Assembly (NCBI GenBank): GCA_016169945.1
Contig: JADLSH010000388.1
Span: 558,001-622,000, forward strand
Reading direction: 5' to 3'
DNA length: 64,000 nucleotides
Source: Trachythela sp. YZ-2020
Taxonomy: Eukaryota > Cnidaria > Anthozoa > Malacalcyonacea > Clavulariidae
The notes under the pieces are model-generated. The model worked only from the letters and a program-made list of their open reading frames with translations, ran no database searches and was not told the origin of the DNA. This document shows, piece after piece, positions 1 through 12,598 of this stretch (position 1 is its first letter; the number at the start of each line of letters is the position of its first letter). The position numbers and the translations under genes are program-made.

Positions 1-295
1 CCGAACCAAATATTAATACTATACAAGAGTATTAACACAAATTGTTATGTCGAAATTTTGACTCTTTGACAGCATGGTTTCGTGTTACGGTGTTTGTAAT
101 ACGATATCTAGAAGCATAATATATGGCAATTTGTGTTTCCTAGCCATGCTGATGAGCCATTATATGGGGCGAAACAGTCATTTTATTGCCTAGCCAAACA
201 ATGGCGCCCACCCTCTCCACCGAAAAAATATGCTTCCCCCTGGGTTAGTGGAACCAAAATTTACTAACTTACGAAAATTCCTAGATCCGCCCCTG
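1..295. mobile_element. Right end of a hAT-like element, cut by the window start
   Basis: The segment ends at 295 in GATCCGCCCCTG. Read inward on the minus strand this gives CAGGGGCGGATC, the usual terminal sequence of hAT-superfamily elements. The eight bases that follow (TAGCGATT, 296-303) would be the target duplication. No left end is seen, so the element either starts before the window or is a remnant. No transposase reading frame is visible. The call rests on the terminal motif alone. Confidence 0.4.
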
Positions 296-1194
296 TAGCG
301 ATTAGCGGTTACCCTAATAAAATAGCCCTGTATACAGTGTTTGGCCTGACAATAATTTTGTTTCCTTTTCTAAACTTCGTAACTATGCTCTAGAAATAGC
401 TAACTGGCTCCGATAGCCCGGAAAATGTTTGCATATTAATGTGAATAACTGTTTCGTAGAGCAAACCCTGTTACGAATCATGATCAATTTGGGTATGCCA
501 AATGTTGGATATGTTTCTACATTCGTTTATACAAACTTTTCATTGATGATATGGAACATGTTACAATACAAGTTTGCCATAAGTCTAGTAAATAGATTAC
601 TTTTATCTGAAAGTCTATATATGCCCTAATTGATAAATTTTTCTTTGCTTGTAATGATAAATACGAAATTTGTATCACCTCCAACAATTGGAAATGTGGT
701 TGTATAATTTGGTTCACTATAATACTTGCAATGTAGCTTTTGGTAAATAATTATTCCTCCATCACAGCACAAGATATGTGGCTTTCTAAACCTAACTCAC
801 AAAATTTCACATTCAAGCAGAATTCCTACATTCAGACAATCTTCGACATAACTGGTTGAGACTACTTTTCCCTCTACGCAAAATTCACATACTTGTGATG
901 AATTACCAGTAAAATCATGGTGCGCTTGGGTCATGGTAAATTCTCAAAAGTTGTTTCGGGGTTGTTTACAGCATTGAATTGGGGGAGGGGTTCACGAAAT
1001 TTGTTTTGTCAGTGTACATTAAATTTGCAATATTGCGAGTAATGGTCTCAAGGGTTATGTCCAAGATTGTAGGAATTGTTGCTTCAGACCACGTTTTCAT
1101 CTTTACCTCACCCAAACTCTTCCGGGCTCTTTGTTGGTTCTTATGTCTTAGCTAGTATGTAGGAAATATAGTTGGAATTTTCCCAGAGCACTCT
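296..1194. other. Non-coding stretch, nothing recognised
   Basis: AT-rich sequence with short open frames only (longest 66 codons), none with recognisable protein character. No repeat partner was found elsewhere in the window. The bases just before 1195 may be further decayed parts of the LINE remnant that follows, but no motif can be read in them. Confidence 0.4.
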
Positions 1195-1426
1195 CTGCGC
1201 ATTAGAAAAGCTAATGGTGCATTCAACAGTCTTAACAAAATCTGCAGAAACAACCGCTTCAGTAAGAGCAATAAAATGCGCATTTATATATGCCTGCGGT
1301 TGTGATCATACTTACCTTTGGCAGTAAATTATGGAATATCACCGAGACGCAGGAGAAAAGGCTTGTAAGTTTCCATCAGTACTGCCTGCGAAGGATACTG
1401 AAGGTGTGGTGGTGAACCTTTCTAAA
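1195..1426 (+). pseudogene. Decayed RTE-type LINE, reverse transcriptase C-terminal fragment
   Basis: From 1201 a frame reads IRKANGAFNSLNKICRNN followed by FSKSNKMRIYIC. After a break, from about 1327, another frame reads KLWNITETQEKRL, then SFHQYCLRRILKVWW and a stop. This is the characteristic region downstream of the reverse transcriptase core in RTE/BovB-like LINEs, where GAFNKL, a K-R-Y/F segment, ETW and FHxxCLRRIL follow in that order. About 35 bases between the blocks are scrambled. No catalytic motifs remain, so this is an ancient inactive fragment. It is unrelated in sequence to the other LINEs in the window. Family assignment is from memory of the pattern; the coding resemblance is visible directly. 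Confidence 0.6.
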
Positions 1427-2370
1427 CCTTAAACTTACTCTTCAATTGGATCAACTACACAGCCAATAATGGAAGCAAGCAAATCGACATTCTTGGTGTT
1501 CCTTGCCACTGCCTTTCAGAAAGCTTGTTAATGCTGGACGTATATAAAGCGTATATTCCCAATATATCATATCTCTGGTTTGCAGACACTCCTGAAGAGG
1601 TCACATCTATAATTGTTCTACTTTTTTTCTGCATTGTCAATATCTCCACATAGGGGAAATGGTGAGATTTGTTACCATCAAGAAATGCTTTTCAACTTGA
1701 TACAGCAATCAGTTGGTCTTACATATTGGTACAGTAATTGGACATAATTTCCGTTTACTTCTCAAACAGGACAGCAATGCTATTATGGTACGCTCCCCAT
1801 CTGGTTTCTTGCTCACAATGTCCCTATTATGCAGATACTGACTGACAATGCAATCGAAAATGCGAAAAGCATTTACCGAAAACAAAAAGTAAGCCCTACT
1901 GTTCACTTTTTTGCGTAACCACTATATATTCAACTTCCTTTTTGAAAGGGTTAACAACGAACATGTTGATGGATTTACTTTCATTGGTTGGGAAGTTGAC
2001 CCAATTGCAGAATAAGTGTGAAGTTGAGAAAAGTTAACATGCTCCTAAACAGACATCCACATCTCCAATTGGTCAACAATGCTCAACAAGCGGTTTTCGG
2101 GGAGAAATTTAAGAATGATAAGCACACGGCCTAAGTTTGACGCCACCATGCTAAGGCAACGAGGATATCACATAAGAAGATCTAGCAATACTGTCTACAT
2201 TCTCAGAAATGCAGACTTGGACTTTAGGTCTTACAATTGATCTCGATGAATTTTGATTATTACAAAATGGTAATTGTGCAAATTTCCTGGTGATGATGCA
2301 ACTTTGTTTCAAATACTATGCCTAAAAGCGAATCTAAATGTATGTGAAATAAGAGACATCAGGCGGAAAC
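1427..2370. other. Non-coding stretch, nothing recognised
   Basis: No gene could be supported. A 65-codon minus-strand frame (1906 to 1709) and a plus-strand stretch around 2100-2240 look mildly protein-like but have no known motif, no start context and no second copy here. The stretch could be further debris of the LINE that ends near 1426. Confidence 0.35.
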
Positions 2371-2850
2371 ATTTCCAAAACATCGAAATCCAAGCACCCA
2401 ACTTGACCAAAATAACAACGTTTCATAACGTCCCTACTTGTGTGATGAATAGCCCCATATTTTGCCCAAATGAGGCTAAATGCATGAAAACGAGGCATAA
2501 TGCCCACCAATATCGATTTTTTAATCAGTGCATCAACTTTGATCAAATTAATACCTTTCATCACCTATCTCGTCCGTGACGTCATCTCATATTTTCACCA
2601 AAGCGAGCTAGGCTGAACATGAAAACGAGCAGATAACTACACCTACTCCCCATATAACATCGATTTTTGAAATCAGCAAATCCAATTTGACCAACGTCAC
2701 TCACTTTCATAACGTTCCTTGTTGAATGACGTCATACCCTTTTATACACCAAAACGACGGTAAATGCATGAAAACGAGGCAGACGGCCCCATTAATCCTC
2801 CGTATAACATCTATTTTTGAAATCAATACTTTTCATAAATCCCCAAGTTG
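2371..2850. repeat. Three diverged tandem units of about 135-150 bp
   Basis: Landmarks recur in the same order: TTGACCAA/TTTGATCAA near 2402, 2539 and 2686, TTTCATAACGT near 2424 and 2708, and CATGAAAACGAG at 2483, 2618 and 2767. The spacing of the last motif is 135 and 149 bp. Units also share a (G)ACGTCAT box and ATCGATTTTTGAAATCA. The copies are old and imperfect. Short open frames crossing them are by-products of the repeat. No partner was seen in copy A or B. Confidence 0.6.
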
Positions 2851-3402
2851 GGCAACGATAACCCCCCCCCTGGACTATTATTGAATGAGCTAGGTTGAGC
2901 GTAATATGAATAATAATCAACGCCTCAGCTTTCAGTTTCTGCATATAACACAAACACAGGCTTTCATAATTCTTCATACCATGTATACGGACGCGTCACA
3001 AATTATATGAATTTATACGCAATTATAAGGACTGACCCAGTGGCGTCATCGAGCTATCTGCAACCAACTAAATTGAAATAATAAACAGCCAATCAAACAA
3101 AGTAGTCCAAATGCACTTAAATTGTAATTTATTTCACTTTAGCCTTTTTTCATTTCATTTTTATTCTGTTTTATAGTTATTTAACGTATAATAATATTGA
3201 AACTATTAGGCCAGGATCCTTTGGTGGTTAGGAAATATTTGATTAAATTGTAAATGGATATTATGTGTATGATACAAATATTCAATAAGAATAGAAAAAA
3301 TACATTTCTCGAATAGAAGCGGCATATAAACTCAACATTACATGTTTATTTCATTTCATCTCTTGAGTTTGAAAGGTGTTACAATTCTGACCACGGTTTT
3401 CT

Positions 3403-3578
3403 TATATAAAACATTTCTCGTAACTTTTTCGTTTCGGGATCTGTCAAACCATAGACTTCAAAGTATTCCTGAAAATTCATTTCATGTTATCGTGTCTTTA
3501 CGTTCCCTGTAAGTACCTCTTTCTATATAGTTTGATATCACTTCCGAATATATTTATTTTTAAACAAATCTCTTATAG
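3403..3578 (+). promoter_or_regulatory. TATA box plus leader-exon module, copy A
   Basis: TATATAAAA at 3403-3411 is followed about 105 bases later by a consensus splice donor, GTAAGT at 3509-3514, and then by a pyrimidine-rich acceptor ending in AG at 3577-3578. The same order is kept at 27118-27320 and 35741-35942. The presumed leader exon has no conserved start codon. No convincing coding exon follows. I infer an ancestral promoter plus 5' leader exon, now possibly non-functional; the sequence shows only the conserved signals. Confidence 0.4.
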
Positions 3579-4571
3579 ATTCTTATACCCAGTATAGGCA
3601 ATCGTTGTTTTGAAAAACTAGAGTCATTGGACCGAAACCTATCGCATTGACTAATAATATTTTTTGTGTTACTGCATATTAAAGATCTCCAGATTATAAT
3701 ATAGTAATGACTCTGGAGATTACGTCATGCCTGCAGATAGGCCATGCCCACGACCAACAAACAGATTACTGGTGGGCGTTGAATACTGCAATCACGAAAC
3801 TGAAATCACGAAAAAATATGATATTTCTGTAAGCATGGACTCTCATTGTATTATTTAAATCGTTAACTATTATTCAAACGCCTGAATATATATAAATTTT
3901 AGACACTAGTCATTTGGAAAATCGCTTCAGAAAACGTCGGAACAGAGATCAGTACTGAAGTTCCCCCAAATAGGAAAGATGTTCTGTGTTATCCCAGTAA
4001 TTGTAGTTATAATTTAATGTTTCTATATTAATTGGTCCGGCAGTAATTGGCTTACGCTGATGCGGATTTCCGGTCATAAATTATGTGTGTTTTGAATCTC
4101 GTTTTTTAGAATTCCGGAAAATTTAATTGCAACAGATAAATGCATGCATAGACACAAGATTGTTGTATATCGTTTTATATACGTATCCAGTGTTTTCAAT
4201 TGAGAGCAAGTGCTTATTTCCAAATGAGGTAGAGGCCAAACAGGAGATTTTAACATTAACTTAATGTTACAGTGCAAGTGATACTTAGTAGCTAATGACT
4301 CCACAGACCACAGTAATACACGGTGGGCGTGTCCTTTAAGTGTCTATTTTGTTGTTCAGTGAGTTACAGTGACCCACTATAATGTATAAGGGGATTTTCT
4401 GCGTGATAGTGTCTGCCATTAAGGAGCAAAATAATGCAACTGTGCTTGCAACTGCGGCATTTTTAAGCTGAGTAGCTCTGCATTATTTTCGTCTGTCGTA
4501 CAGAAGATCATATTTGTTGTCAAGAGGAGATTTATTAATACTGGCATAAGTATGAGTAGAAAAAAAGATGC
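3579..4571. other. Copy A backbone, no gene seen
   Basis: Non-coding sequence shared with copy B. It includes a stem formed by AGATCTCCAGA near 3684 and TCTGGAGAT near 3712. A block around 4020-4330 resembles 6830-7260 in this copy, which is further evidence of older internal duplication. No coding frame of note. Confidence 0.45.
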
Positions 4572-5564
4572 CTGGGGCCTGGCGAACGAATCATGATTGG
4601 GGGGGGTGTCATGTCATTATGACCAACTTTTCCGATGAAAATGACCAACTTTTTTGTCTTTCTATATACAAATTTTTGCATAAAAATTATAGCTAGGGGA
4701 AAACGCAAGAATTCATACAAACCTGAATAGTTGTATGATCGGATATGAAAGGGACTCTGCTAAGCCAGGGTCTTTTTTAAGAAATGGTTAGGGGAGGCAT
4801 CAACGAAAAGGACCTAACAAACCTGGTATATTGAAGATTCGCGAACATGGCGAGGGGTCGGGGGTCCTCCACTCCTCTCCCAGAAAATTTTCGTATTCTT
4901 GAGTCTCTGTGGCTTGATTTCCTGCATTTTCAGAAACAATTTTTTATATATCCCATCGAAACGGACCAAGCTTTACAGGAGGGTAATTAAAAAGGGCCCT
5001 GTGCTAAACCGCATCTAACGTTTATTTGAACTACACAAATATCACTTCGACTCTGAAAGGGTTATAAATGTTACATTGCTAACAAGCATGTTTAGCAATT
5101 ACAATTTAACTATGAAATTTATTCGTAACCGGCCCAAACAGCTTTCAATTGCCTTTATTGCCCTTGTTTTTAGTAAATTTTTCAAATGCAAGCATTTTTA
5201 AACTTTTTATAAAATAGAAACGATAAAAGAATGATGTTGAGGCAATGCGTGTATGCTACACTCCAGTAATTCTGCACTAGTCTATTGCTCAACTGCTCAC
5301 GTACTCAGGAGCGCATAATATTTGAATATTAGAACTTATTGTTTCTTATATATTTTAACCAACAACAAATGTTCTGACCAACTCTTTAATATTTAGAATT
5401 ATTGTACTTGCGTTGCACGTTTTATAATTTCAGCGCACAGTCTCAACGCATAATTCCTCAATATTTTTTAACCAACAACAAACCATTTTTTGACCAACTT
5501 TTTAATATTTAGAATCATTTGGGAGGCGTCACACCCCCCACGCCCCGCGGTCGCCACGCCCCTG
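4572..5564. mobile_element. Non-autonomous hAT-type element with 8-bp duplication
   Basis: The element starts CTGGGGCCTGGCGA and ends in a sequence whose complement reads CAGGGGCGTGGCGA. These are imperfect terminal inverted repeats of the hAT type. It is flanked on both sides by AAAGATGC (4564-4571 and 5565-5572), the 8-bp target duplication expected for hAT. Copy B near 30160 has the uninterrupted site with AAAGATGC once, which confirms both ends. The 993-bp interior has no transposase frame. It contains repeated ACCAACTTTTT-like segments (4622, 4643, 5487) and C/G runs near the ends. It inserted after the A/B duplication, or is haplotype-specific. Confidence 0.85.
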
Positions 5565-5572
5565 AAAGATGC

Positions 5573-8500
5573 TGGAATAGTTTGGCATTTAATGTGTGAT
5601 ATGTGGCATTTGATTATGATGCAGACAAACATTTAACAAACACACCTGCTACGCCTTGCAATATATACGGTACTGATACACCTATATAATTTTGAATATG
5701 TTGTGATATACTTGCCAAAGCACACAATCAGTTCTTACCATAGCACTCAGGAACGGTTGACATGATTTTACAATATAATATTTTTTCACATATGTTTATG
5801 CAATAGACAGCATTTCTGCAACATAAATTATAATTTCCAACTTGCCGCTGACTTCTCGCGGGCTGGCCAGCTTAATGACTGTTATATGAGCTTTATCATT
5901 TTGGAACCCTTATTTATAAGCAGGATATAAGGAAGCGGAGTAACACAATTTCCAGAGTATAGATGTTGAAATAAATACAGAAAATATACAGTTACGAAAA
6001 ACTGTCAAAAATAGGAAGCCTGCCCGCTTAAAATTTCCTTAACAGAAGTTGACTTCAAGGAAGCCAAATGATAATGAAAAGACTCTTTAGATTGCTTGAA
6101 ACTGGCTTAATTATATAAATGTGAAGAGTGCACGTATATGTAACAGTGTCAAGTACTTTGTTTCCATCGTTATATTATAATTTTTACCTTTCACAAAGAC
6201 AAAAGTCTGAAATGCATTGACCAAAATCAGACAATTGCTAATTTGATAATAGAACTAGTTGAGGAGTTGAAACGTATGAAAATAGAGAAAAAATTAATTA
6301 CTGCGTGGGGATAGAAACGACATGATAGTACAACTTTCGGTCTTTTACATATCTGATATTGGCATGCAAAATACCTAGACATGATGCCCTTTGTAAAGTA
6401 ACTCACGAATAATAGTTAACTTTCAGTCTTCCTACGTCAAACAATTCGCATTCCCTGACATACTAGATGCTCCACAGATAAACAGCCCTAAGTTTCTCGT
6501 TCCGAAATGCATAACGGTAAGGTGTCAAAAGTCCTTCATGACAAGAATAATTCGAATGTGGAGCCATCTCGGTGATGAATTGAATTTACCAACGCACAAT
6601 CGTTCTTCATTTTAACTCAATTATGTTCAATATTGCGTCTCCGAACTCACGTTCTAATGTTGATGATCATCGTAGTTATAAAACATTTTTTCTAAAGTAT
6701 AACTACGTCCATATAATCTCACAACGTCATTATCGTGCTGTATGTACGTTACGAAATATACAGCTGTTAGTTGTTTAGTGTGTTATCACTCATTGACAAT
6801 AATTGTAGTTCTAATTCAATATTTTTATATCAATTGCCAATTGGTCCAGCAGTAATTGGCTTATGCTGCTGCTGCGGATTTCCGGCTATAAATTTTGTAT
6901 TTGTGTGTATTTGGTAAATAGATAAGTACATATTCTTGTTCGGATTTGTGACTCATTAAAGGGGAGAATGAAGTTTTTAATCTGTTTGAATCTGTTTTGC
7001 TTAAGACCAACTTCAACATTTGTTTCCCATATGGTGGAATTTTTTTATTATTATAGATAAATGTATAGAAACAAAGTTGTGATTGATTGATTGAAACATT
7101 GAATAATTGGTTAATTGATATATCCAGTGCTCTAAATTGAGAGGAAGTGCGCAATTCTTAAGGAGGCAAATGGTGAACAGGTGATATTTACAGTAAATAA
7201 GCTTAACGCTGCAATACCACGGAGTGATACTTAGTACAAATTCCACAGTTATACATGATGACCCAGAGGAGGTATTTTCGATTCTTCGGTTGGCGCTGTC
7301 GTAGTGACAACATCAACACAGAAGTAAATTATAAACGATTATAAACGTACAGGCATTTTTTCTTCATGAAAGTTCCCCATGTGATATTTCAACAGACAAC
7401 ATTTATATTAATATTAAAAGAGTTGTTGTCAATGTTGTGTGAATATTGTATTTGTACCCTGTTGCATATAATTGCATTAATATAATTGCATTATAACTAA
7501 CAGACAAAGGATATTTTCTGTTTGGACTGGTTTACTGACAGTAAATAAAACATATGTAATACAATGTATTAACTGTTTTATGAAATATTCAAAATATATA
7601 AAAAATATTCAAAATTGAGATTGATATTCATAAGGTAGTTGCATTGATGACACATACATTCTAACAAGGATTTAAATGTTATGATCTTTAATTGTGGGAA
7701 GAAATGTCAAAGAAATGTGTACATCATGTATATTGTATGAATCTAAACGGACAGCCGGACAGATGCTTGCAATACAATTAATCAATGAAAAATCCTTGGG
7801 CTAGCACACTACCACCTGAGATGTAATGCTTTATGTTACAAAGGAGCTAATTACATGAATATTTCCTGACAACATGCATGGACTATTTCAAGCCAGCCAA
7901 GCTACCTGAGATTGGTTTACGGTCATTATTGTTATGCAGATGAATGAACATCGAAAGTTACTGAACTTGACAGATTCGCCCCAAGCCAAATATAAAATAT
8001 AAAATTTGAAATATAAAATCTCATAATTAAACAACATAATTTTTTAAATATACAATAAATAGGTGGGTTTTAACTAAGTCTATTATATTGTCCTAAATGC
8101 TAATGTGCTGGTCAATTTCAGATATATGATAGCAAGCTAGGAACTGATGTCTAACAACTACTGTACATTACATGTACTTGCTACCAAACACGACACCAAT
8201 GTATCTAAATCAGCTACCATAATTATGCTGCCCTGTTGCACTTAATGAACACACCTATAAAAACAACCATCAACAATATTAAATTACAGGCTACCACAGT
8301 GTATTTGATTATTCATCGATTACGTTCAGTTAGAAATTAAAACACAACATGTTCTAATTAAAATCTTAAAAATATACGATGGAAAAAAATACATAATTTT
8401 TAAAATAATAGTATATTTTTAAATTACTTAAGATTTAGTATCTCTGAGATGGACTAATTAATATATAAGGTTGAGGGTATTGGACAATAAGCTAAGGAGT

Positions 8501-9316
8501 TGTGGATATTAATGTCTTTACCTTAAAGCAAAACAAATTTGTTGTTAGAGGGCCAATTTTTATGCAAACATCACTATAGCACCAGAGTGCATTGGGAAAA
8601 GCCCAGTGGGCCCCTGCTTATAAGGCCCCTTTGGGCCCCTTGAAATGGGCTTTACATACGACTCAAAAAGTACAGGGCCCCCCTCTAGCCCAGACCCATC
8701 TGAGGTAGCCAGTCCGCCCCTGTCTATATGTGAACTGCTCGGTGAAGTTTGATATGCCGATTTTCTTACACAGATATATCTCATAATGGCTGGTCTCTAT
8801 TTAGTCATAACTTTGCACATATCAAGATGGTCAATGTAACAGAGTATGGACATATATCTACTACGTAGAGTAAAAACTGGTTTACATAGAGCACACAAAA
8901 GACAAGACAGATCCACACTATTTCTCATTTTCGAACATGACTTAGTCATAACAGTTACTACCAAATGGAAATCAGGCCTGAAATACAAACTGTCTATGGC
9001 ACTGTAAAATGATAACAGTGCTTCAAAACTTTATATAAAGCCAATTTATAGATCACCATGTATAAATTTAAGTTAATGAGACAACACATTAAATTGAGGT
9101 TTGTTTTACTGTACAACAAGTGGGAAAAGTCTATCAACACCCACCAAAATTACAAGAAAATATTTCTGATCAAAGTTCAAAGTATGTCCAGACACGTGCA
9201 ATACGAATGCAATTTGCTCAGGCAATCGAAATTCTCTACTGCCAATCATATTTCGATGACAATAGGCAAAGCGCGGTATATAACGTCAAGCGTGTCAATT
9301 TGTACCCTGCGCCGCA
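5573..9316. other. Copy A backbone, no gene supported
   Basis: The segment matches copy B from 30171 to 39811, apart from elements found only in B. Open frames here are short (at most 97 codons), not preserved between the two copies and lack motifs. Simple GATT-rich repeats lie near 7080-7115. Between about 8481 and 8944 copy A has extra sequence absent from B, including the GC-rich patch described separately. Around 6116-6322 the backbone continues where copy B carries the full-length LINE. Confidence 0.5.
8571..8722. mobile_element. GC-rich repeat with a hAT-like right end
   Basis: The patch is rich in GGGCCC and GGCCCC against an AT-rich background. It ends at 8722 in CCAGTCCGCCCCTG, whose complement CAGGGGCGGACTGG is a typical hAT terminus. 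It lies in a stretch missing from copy B. The left end is not clear: no matching inverted repeat or 8-bp duplication could be identified, so this may be a truncated element. The minus-strand frame across it is composition-driven. Confidence 0.35.
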
Positions 9317-11700
9317 GACTTTAACTGTGATTTACTTTCAACAAACAAAGACGCACATACTAAAAAACTCACAGACCTTTTAGACATATATCAATTACAG
9401 CAACATATACAGATGCCAACAAGAACTGCCTTAAATAGCAAAACCTTAATAGATTTAATGATCACAAAAGTAGAAGATACAAAAACTATTGATAGTGGGG
9501 TGATAGACTTAGGGATTAGTGATCACAACCTTGTATACATTTGCCGTAAAGTGAGTGTCCCTAAGCAGCTTCCCAAAATAGTCGAGACAAGGCAATTCAA
9601 AAATTTTAACACGGCAGCATTCCAGCATGATTTACAGGAAACGTTTAAAACGTACAGCTTTAATGCTGAACCAAACACTGCATGGAATGAATGGAAAACA
9701 ATTTTTCTAGACGTTGCCAATACTCATGCACCTATAAAAACCCGTAGAGTTAAAAGTGCTCATGCACCATGGCTAACAGATCAAATTAAATCTCTTTCCT
9801 ATCAAAGAGATGATCTCAAAAAGAAAGCTGTCAGATTAAACTCTGAATACTACCATAAGGCTTACAAGAAATGCCGAAATCAAGTTACGAAACTCAATAA
9901 GAAATGCAAAACTGAATATTTTAATACCAAGCTAAAAGATTGCAAAAATAGTAAAGAGTGTTGGCAAACTATTAACAAACTATTAAATAAACACTCCAAA
10001 TCCACTGCGGTTAATAAAGTGAAGGTCAATGGGATTTACATAACCGGTGAGCAAATATAGCCCAGGAATTTAACGACTATTTTTGTTCAGTTGGGCCTAC
10101 ACTAGCTAGTAACATTCCCATCACAAACACTAATCCTTTGAATTATGTCACTCCAGTGTCAACTTCATTCGAATTTCAAACCATAACTTATGATGAACTG
10201 AAAAAAGTAGTAAAAACCTTAAAACTAACAAATCACCAGGTCTTGACAACGTTTCTACAAAATTGGTCAAGGAAGCTGGCGACAGTATAATACCATCCCT
10301 AAATTATTTATTCAACCTATCGTTAAGTTCTGGGATCTTTCCAGAAGATTGGAAAGTCGCCAAGGTTACCCCTATCTATAAATCTGGTGAAAAATCAGAC
10401 TGTGGAAACTATCGACCTTTTTCAATAATTTCAACAATTGCAAAGATTTTCGAGAAAATTGTCTATACACAAATACTTGACTATTTAGACGAAAACCTTA
10501 TCATTTCGCCAAACCAGTCCGGGTTTCGATCACTCCATTCAACTGAAACTGCACTTCTGAGCTCAACAAATGAATGGTTAATAAACATGGATCAGGGCCT
10601 TATCAATGGTGTTCTATTCTTAGATCTCAAAAAGGCATTTGACACAGTGGACCACAATATTCTTTTATCCAAATTGACAGCTTATGGAATAAAGGGCACA
10701 GCACACAAATGGTTTCAGTCATATTTAAAGGAGAGGCAGCAAGTATGCAAAATTAACCAAAAAATGTCGGACACAAGAACAATTACCTGTGGAGTTCCTC
10801 AAGGGACAAATTTAGGCCCGTTGCTATTTCTCCTTTATGTAAATGATCTGCCAAATTGCCTTGAAACAACAAACGCCACAATGTTTGCGGATGATACAAA
10901 TCTATCATGCAACGGATTATCATCTGCAGATATAGAAAGTAAACTGAATCACGATTTAGAAATAGTTCACACATGGTTAACCGCAAACAAGCTGACCTTG
11001 GTACATGATTATTGGCTCACGACAAAAATTAAATTCTATTGGCTCAAATATTACAAACATATCAATTGCAGGCGAGCAAATAACACGAGTTGAAAGTACA
11101 AAATCATTAGGCATTATTATAGATGAACAATTAAAATGGCACGAACATAACAACAAACAATGTAAAACAATCTCAGCACTTATCGGAATGTTAAGAAGAG
11201 CTAGAGATTTTGTCACACAAGATGTTTTAATTACAATGTACAATTCACTTGTACTTCCGCACTTTACCTACTGCTCAACTGTGTGGCATGGCTTTGGCGC
11301 CGATCACATTAATAAATTTTATAAGTTACAGAAAAGGGCTGCCCGCGTAATAACAGGATCCAGTTACGAGATAAGATCAACTAACATTTTTGAAACCTTA
11401 AACTGGAGACCTATAAAGGACAACTTAGACGAGCGCGACCTTGTAATGATTTTTAAGGCCCTTAAAGGTTTAGTTCCCGACTACCTAACGCAGACAATTA
11501 ACTTGAACGAAAACGCCAGCCATCAATTACGTAGCAACAATAGAAATATTCACCTACCTAAGCCAAAGACAAATTTCTAAAAAATAGCTTTTCCTATCGA
11601 GGAGCTATGATTTGGAATAACCTACCTAATCATATTATTGACCAAGCCTTAATAGATGATGTCTCTGTCAACTCCTTTAAGAATGTCATAAAACGTATGT
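9317..11700 (+). pseudogene. LINE ORF2 (endonuclease C-terminus and reverse transcriptase), broken
   Basis: 9317-10057 encodes the end of an APE-type endonuclease: DFNCDLL near the start and GISDHNLVY around 9511-9537 carrying the terminal SDH motif. The linker to the reverse transcriptase follows. Two extra bases near 10057 and a small indel near 10225 shift the frame. 10263-10997 then carries the reverse transcriptase: NQSGFRSLHSTETAL, the motif-A segment LFLDLKKAFDTVDH, motif-B GVPQGTNLGPLLF, and catalytic FADD at about 10884-10895. A third break near 10997 shifts to a frame starting at 11005 with the thumb and C-terminal domain (AARVITGSSYEIRST, LNWRPI). An early stop at 11578 is followed by more C-terminal coding sense (about 11590-11700). 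It is inactive. The class is APE-type non-LTR; the exact clade is inferred. Confidence 0.85.
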
Positions 11701-11914
11701 CCTAACCATTGGTCCTATCCCATTTATAGTGTAAATAACTACATCCATGTAAATAGTTTACTTAAATTTCCTGTTTTTCTCGCTTTTTAAACTTTCTTTT
11801 TTTCCTAATTATGTAAATATTTTAATGAACTCACGGCCCTTTGAAAAACAGATGTACTTCTGAAAGGCTACCGTGATTAATAAGTTTAAATAATAATAAT
11901 AAATAAATAATAAT
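9317..11914 (+). mobile_element. 5'-truncated LINE of the CR1/L2/Jockey group
   Basis: Copy B at 39781-39850 preserves the unoccupied site, which fixes this insertion. Flanking sequence is shared up to GCAGAC (9314-9319) and resumes at AATTAGTGATAAC (11915). The element begins inside its endonuclease at the DFNCDLL motif and ends in an A/T-rich tail of AAT and AAAT units (11890-11914). No target duplication is present. Instead 20 bases found in copy B (39811-39830) are missing, and GAC at the 5' junction is shared by target and element. This indicates end-joining with microhomology and a small target deletion. The reading frame is broken in several places. Confidence 0.85.
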
Positions 11915-12598
11915 AATTAGTGATAACGTTCTTGTCCTGACTCCCGTCGTGTACCTGAATTTGAGTACTAGATCCTGATTGCCTCGTTGTTAAGTCCAAA
12001 CTTAGATCAAATCTGATTGGATATCGCATGAACGTTTGAAAACCAGGCTGTTCGCAGGCTTCAGGAAAATTGGCGCGTAAATTGCGAATTGCAATGCAAA
12101 TCCAAATTTTACATACTTTATAGTTGATTATGGTATTAGAATATATCATTTCTGTATGCATTATTCATGTGTATAATGTTCACGAGATATTGTTAAACAC
12201 GAGGTAAAGGAAAATTTAATGTATTAGAGGCGTTAAAGAATCTCCCTTTTATTGTGAAGATTTCGAGCAGCTTTATATGTAAACAGTGTCTTTCTCAGCT
12301 GAAGAAACGTAAAGGACTGATTGATCAACTATCAGATATCGAAAGCGCGATTCAAAAATCATACAATTCCAAATAAACGAGTAGTTCATCAGCCACGAAG
12401 AGACACGGTACGTGAGGACAGGTTGGACAGCGAGCTATCGTCGTTCACAACACCAACGAAACAGCGTCCACTGCCTACAATTTCAACTCCAGTACTGGAA
12501 AATATACAGCGAACTTCACAGCCATTTGAGGTGCCAATTTCTCCACTGCTTGCACAGAATCCACAGCGAACGGTCGCGACGGATGATGACGCAACTTG
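11915..12598 (+). pseudogene. Copy A remnant of the orphan (DUF6589-like?) gene
   Basis: This is the partner of the gene at 39961 in copy B. Shared coding sense begins near 12170. A 22-base deletion after CACGAGG (about 12202) shifts the frame, AAATAAACGAGT near 12370 introduces a stop where B has AAAGAAACGAGT, and a 4-base insertion lies near 12410. After GATGACGCAAC (12586-12596) the sequence jumps to TTGATGTTGAATAAAGC, which in B lies at about 41800. About 1.3 kb, holding most of exon 1, the intron and exon 2, is therefore deleted. AAC is shared at the deletion edges. The gene cannot work in this copy. Confidence 0.7.

Noticed and set aside
8560..8784. 74-codon minus-strand frame
   Set aside because: It results from the GC-rich hAT-like repeat; no homology pattern and absent from copy B.
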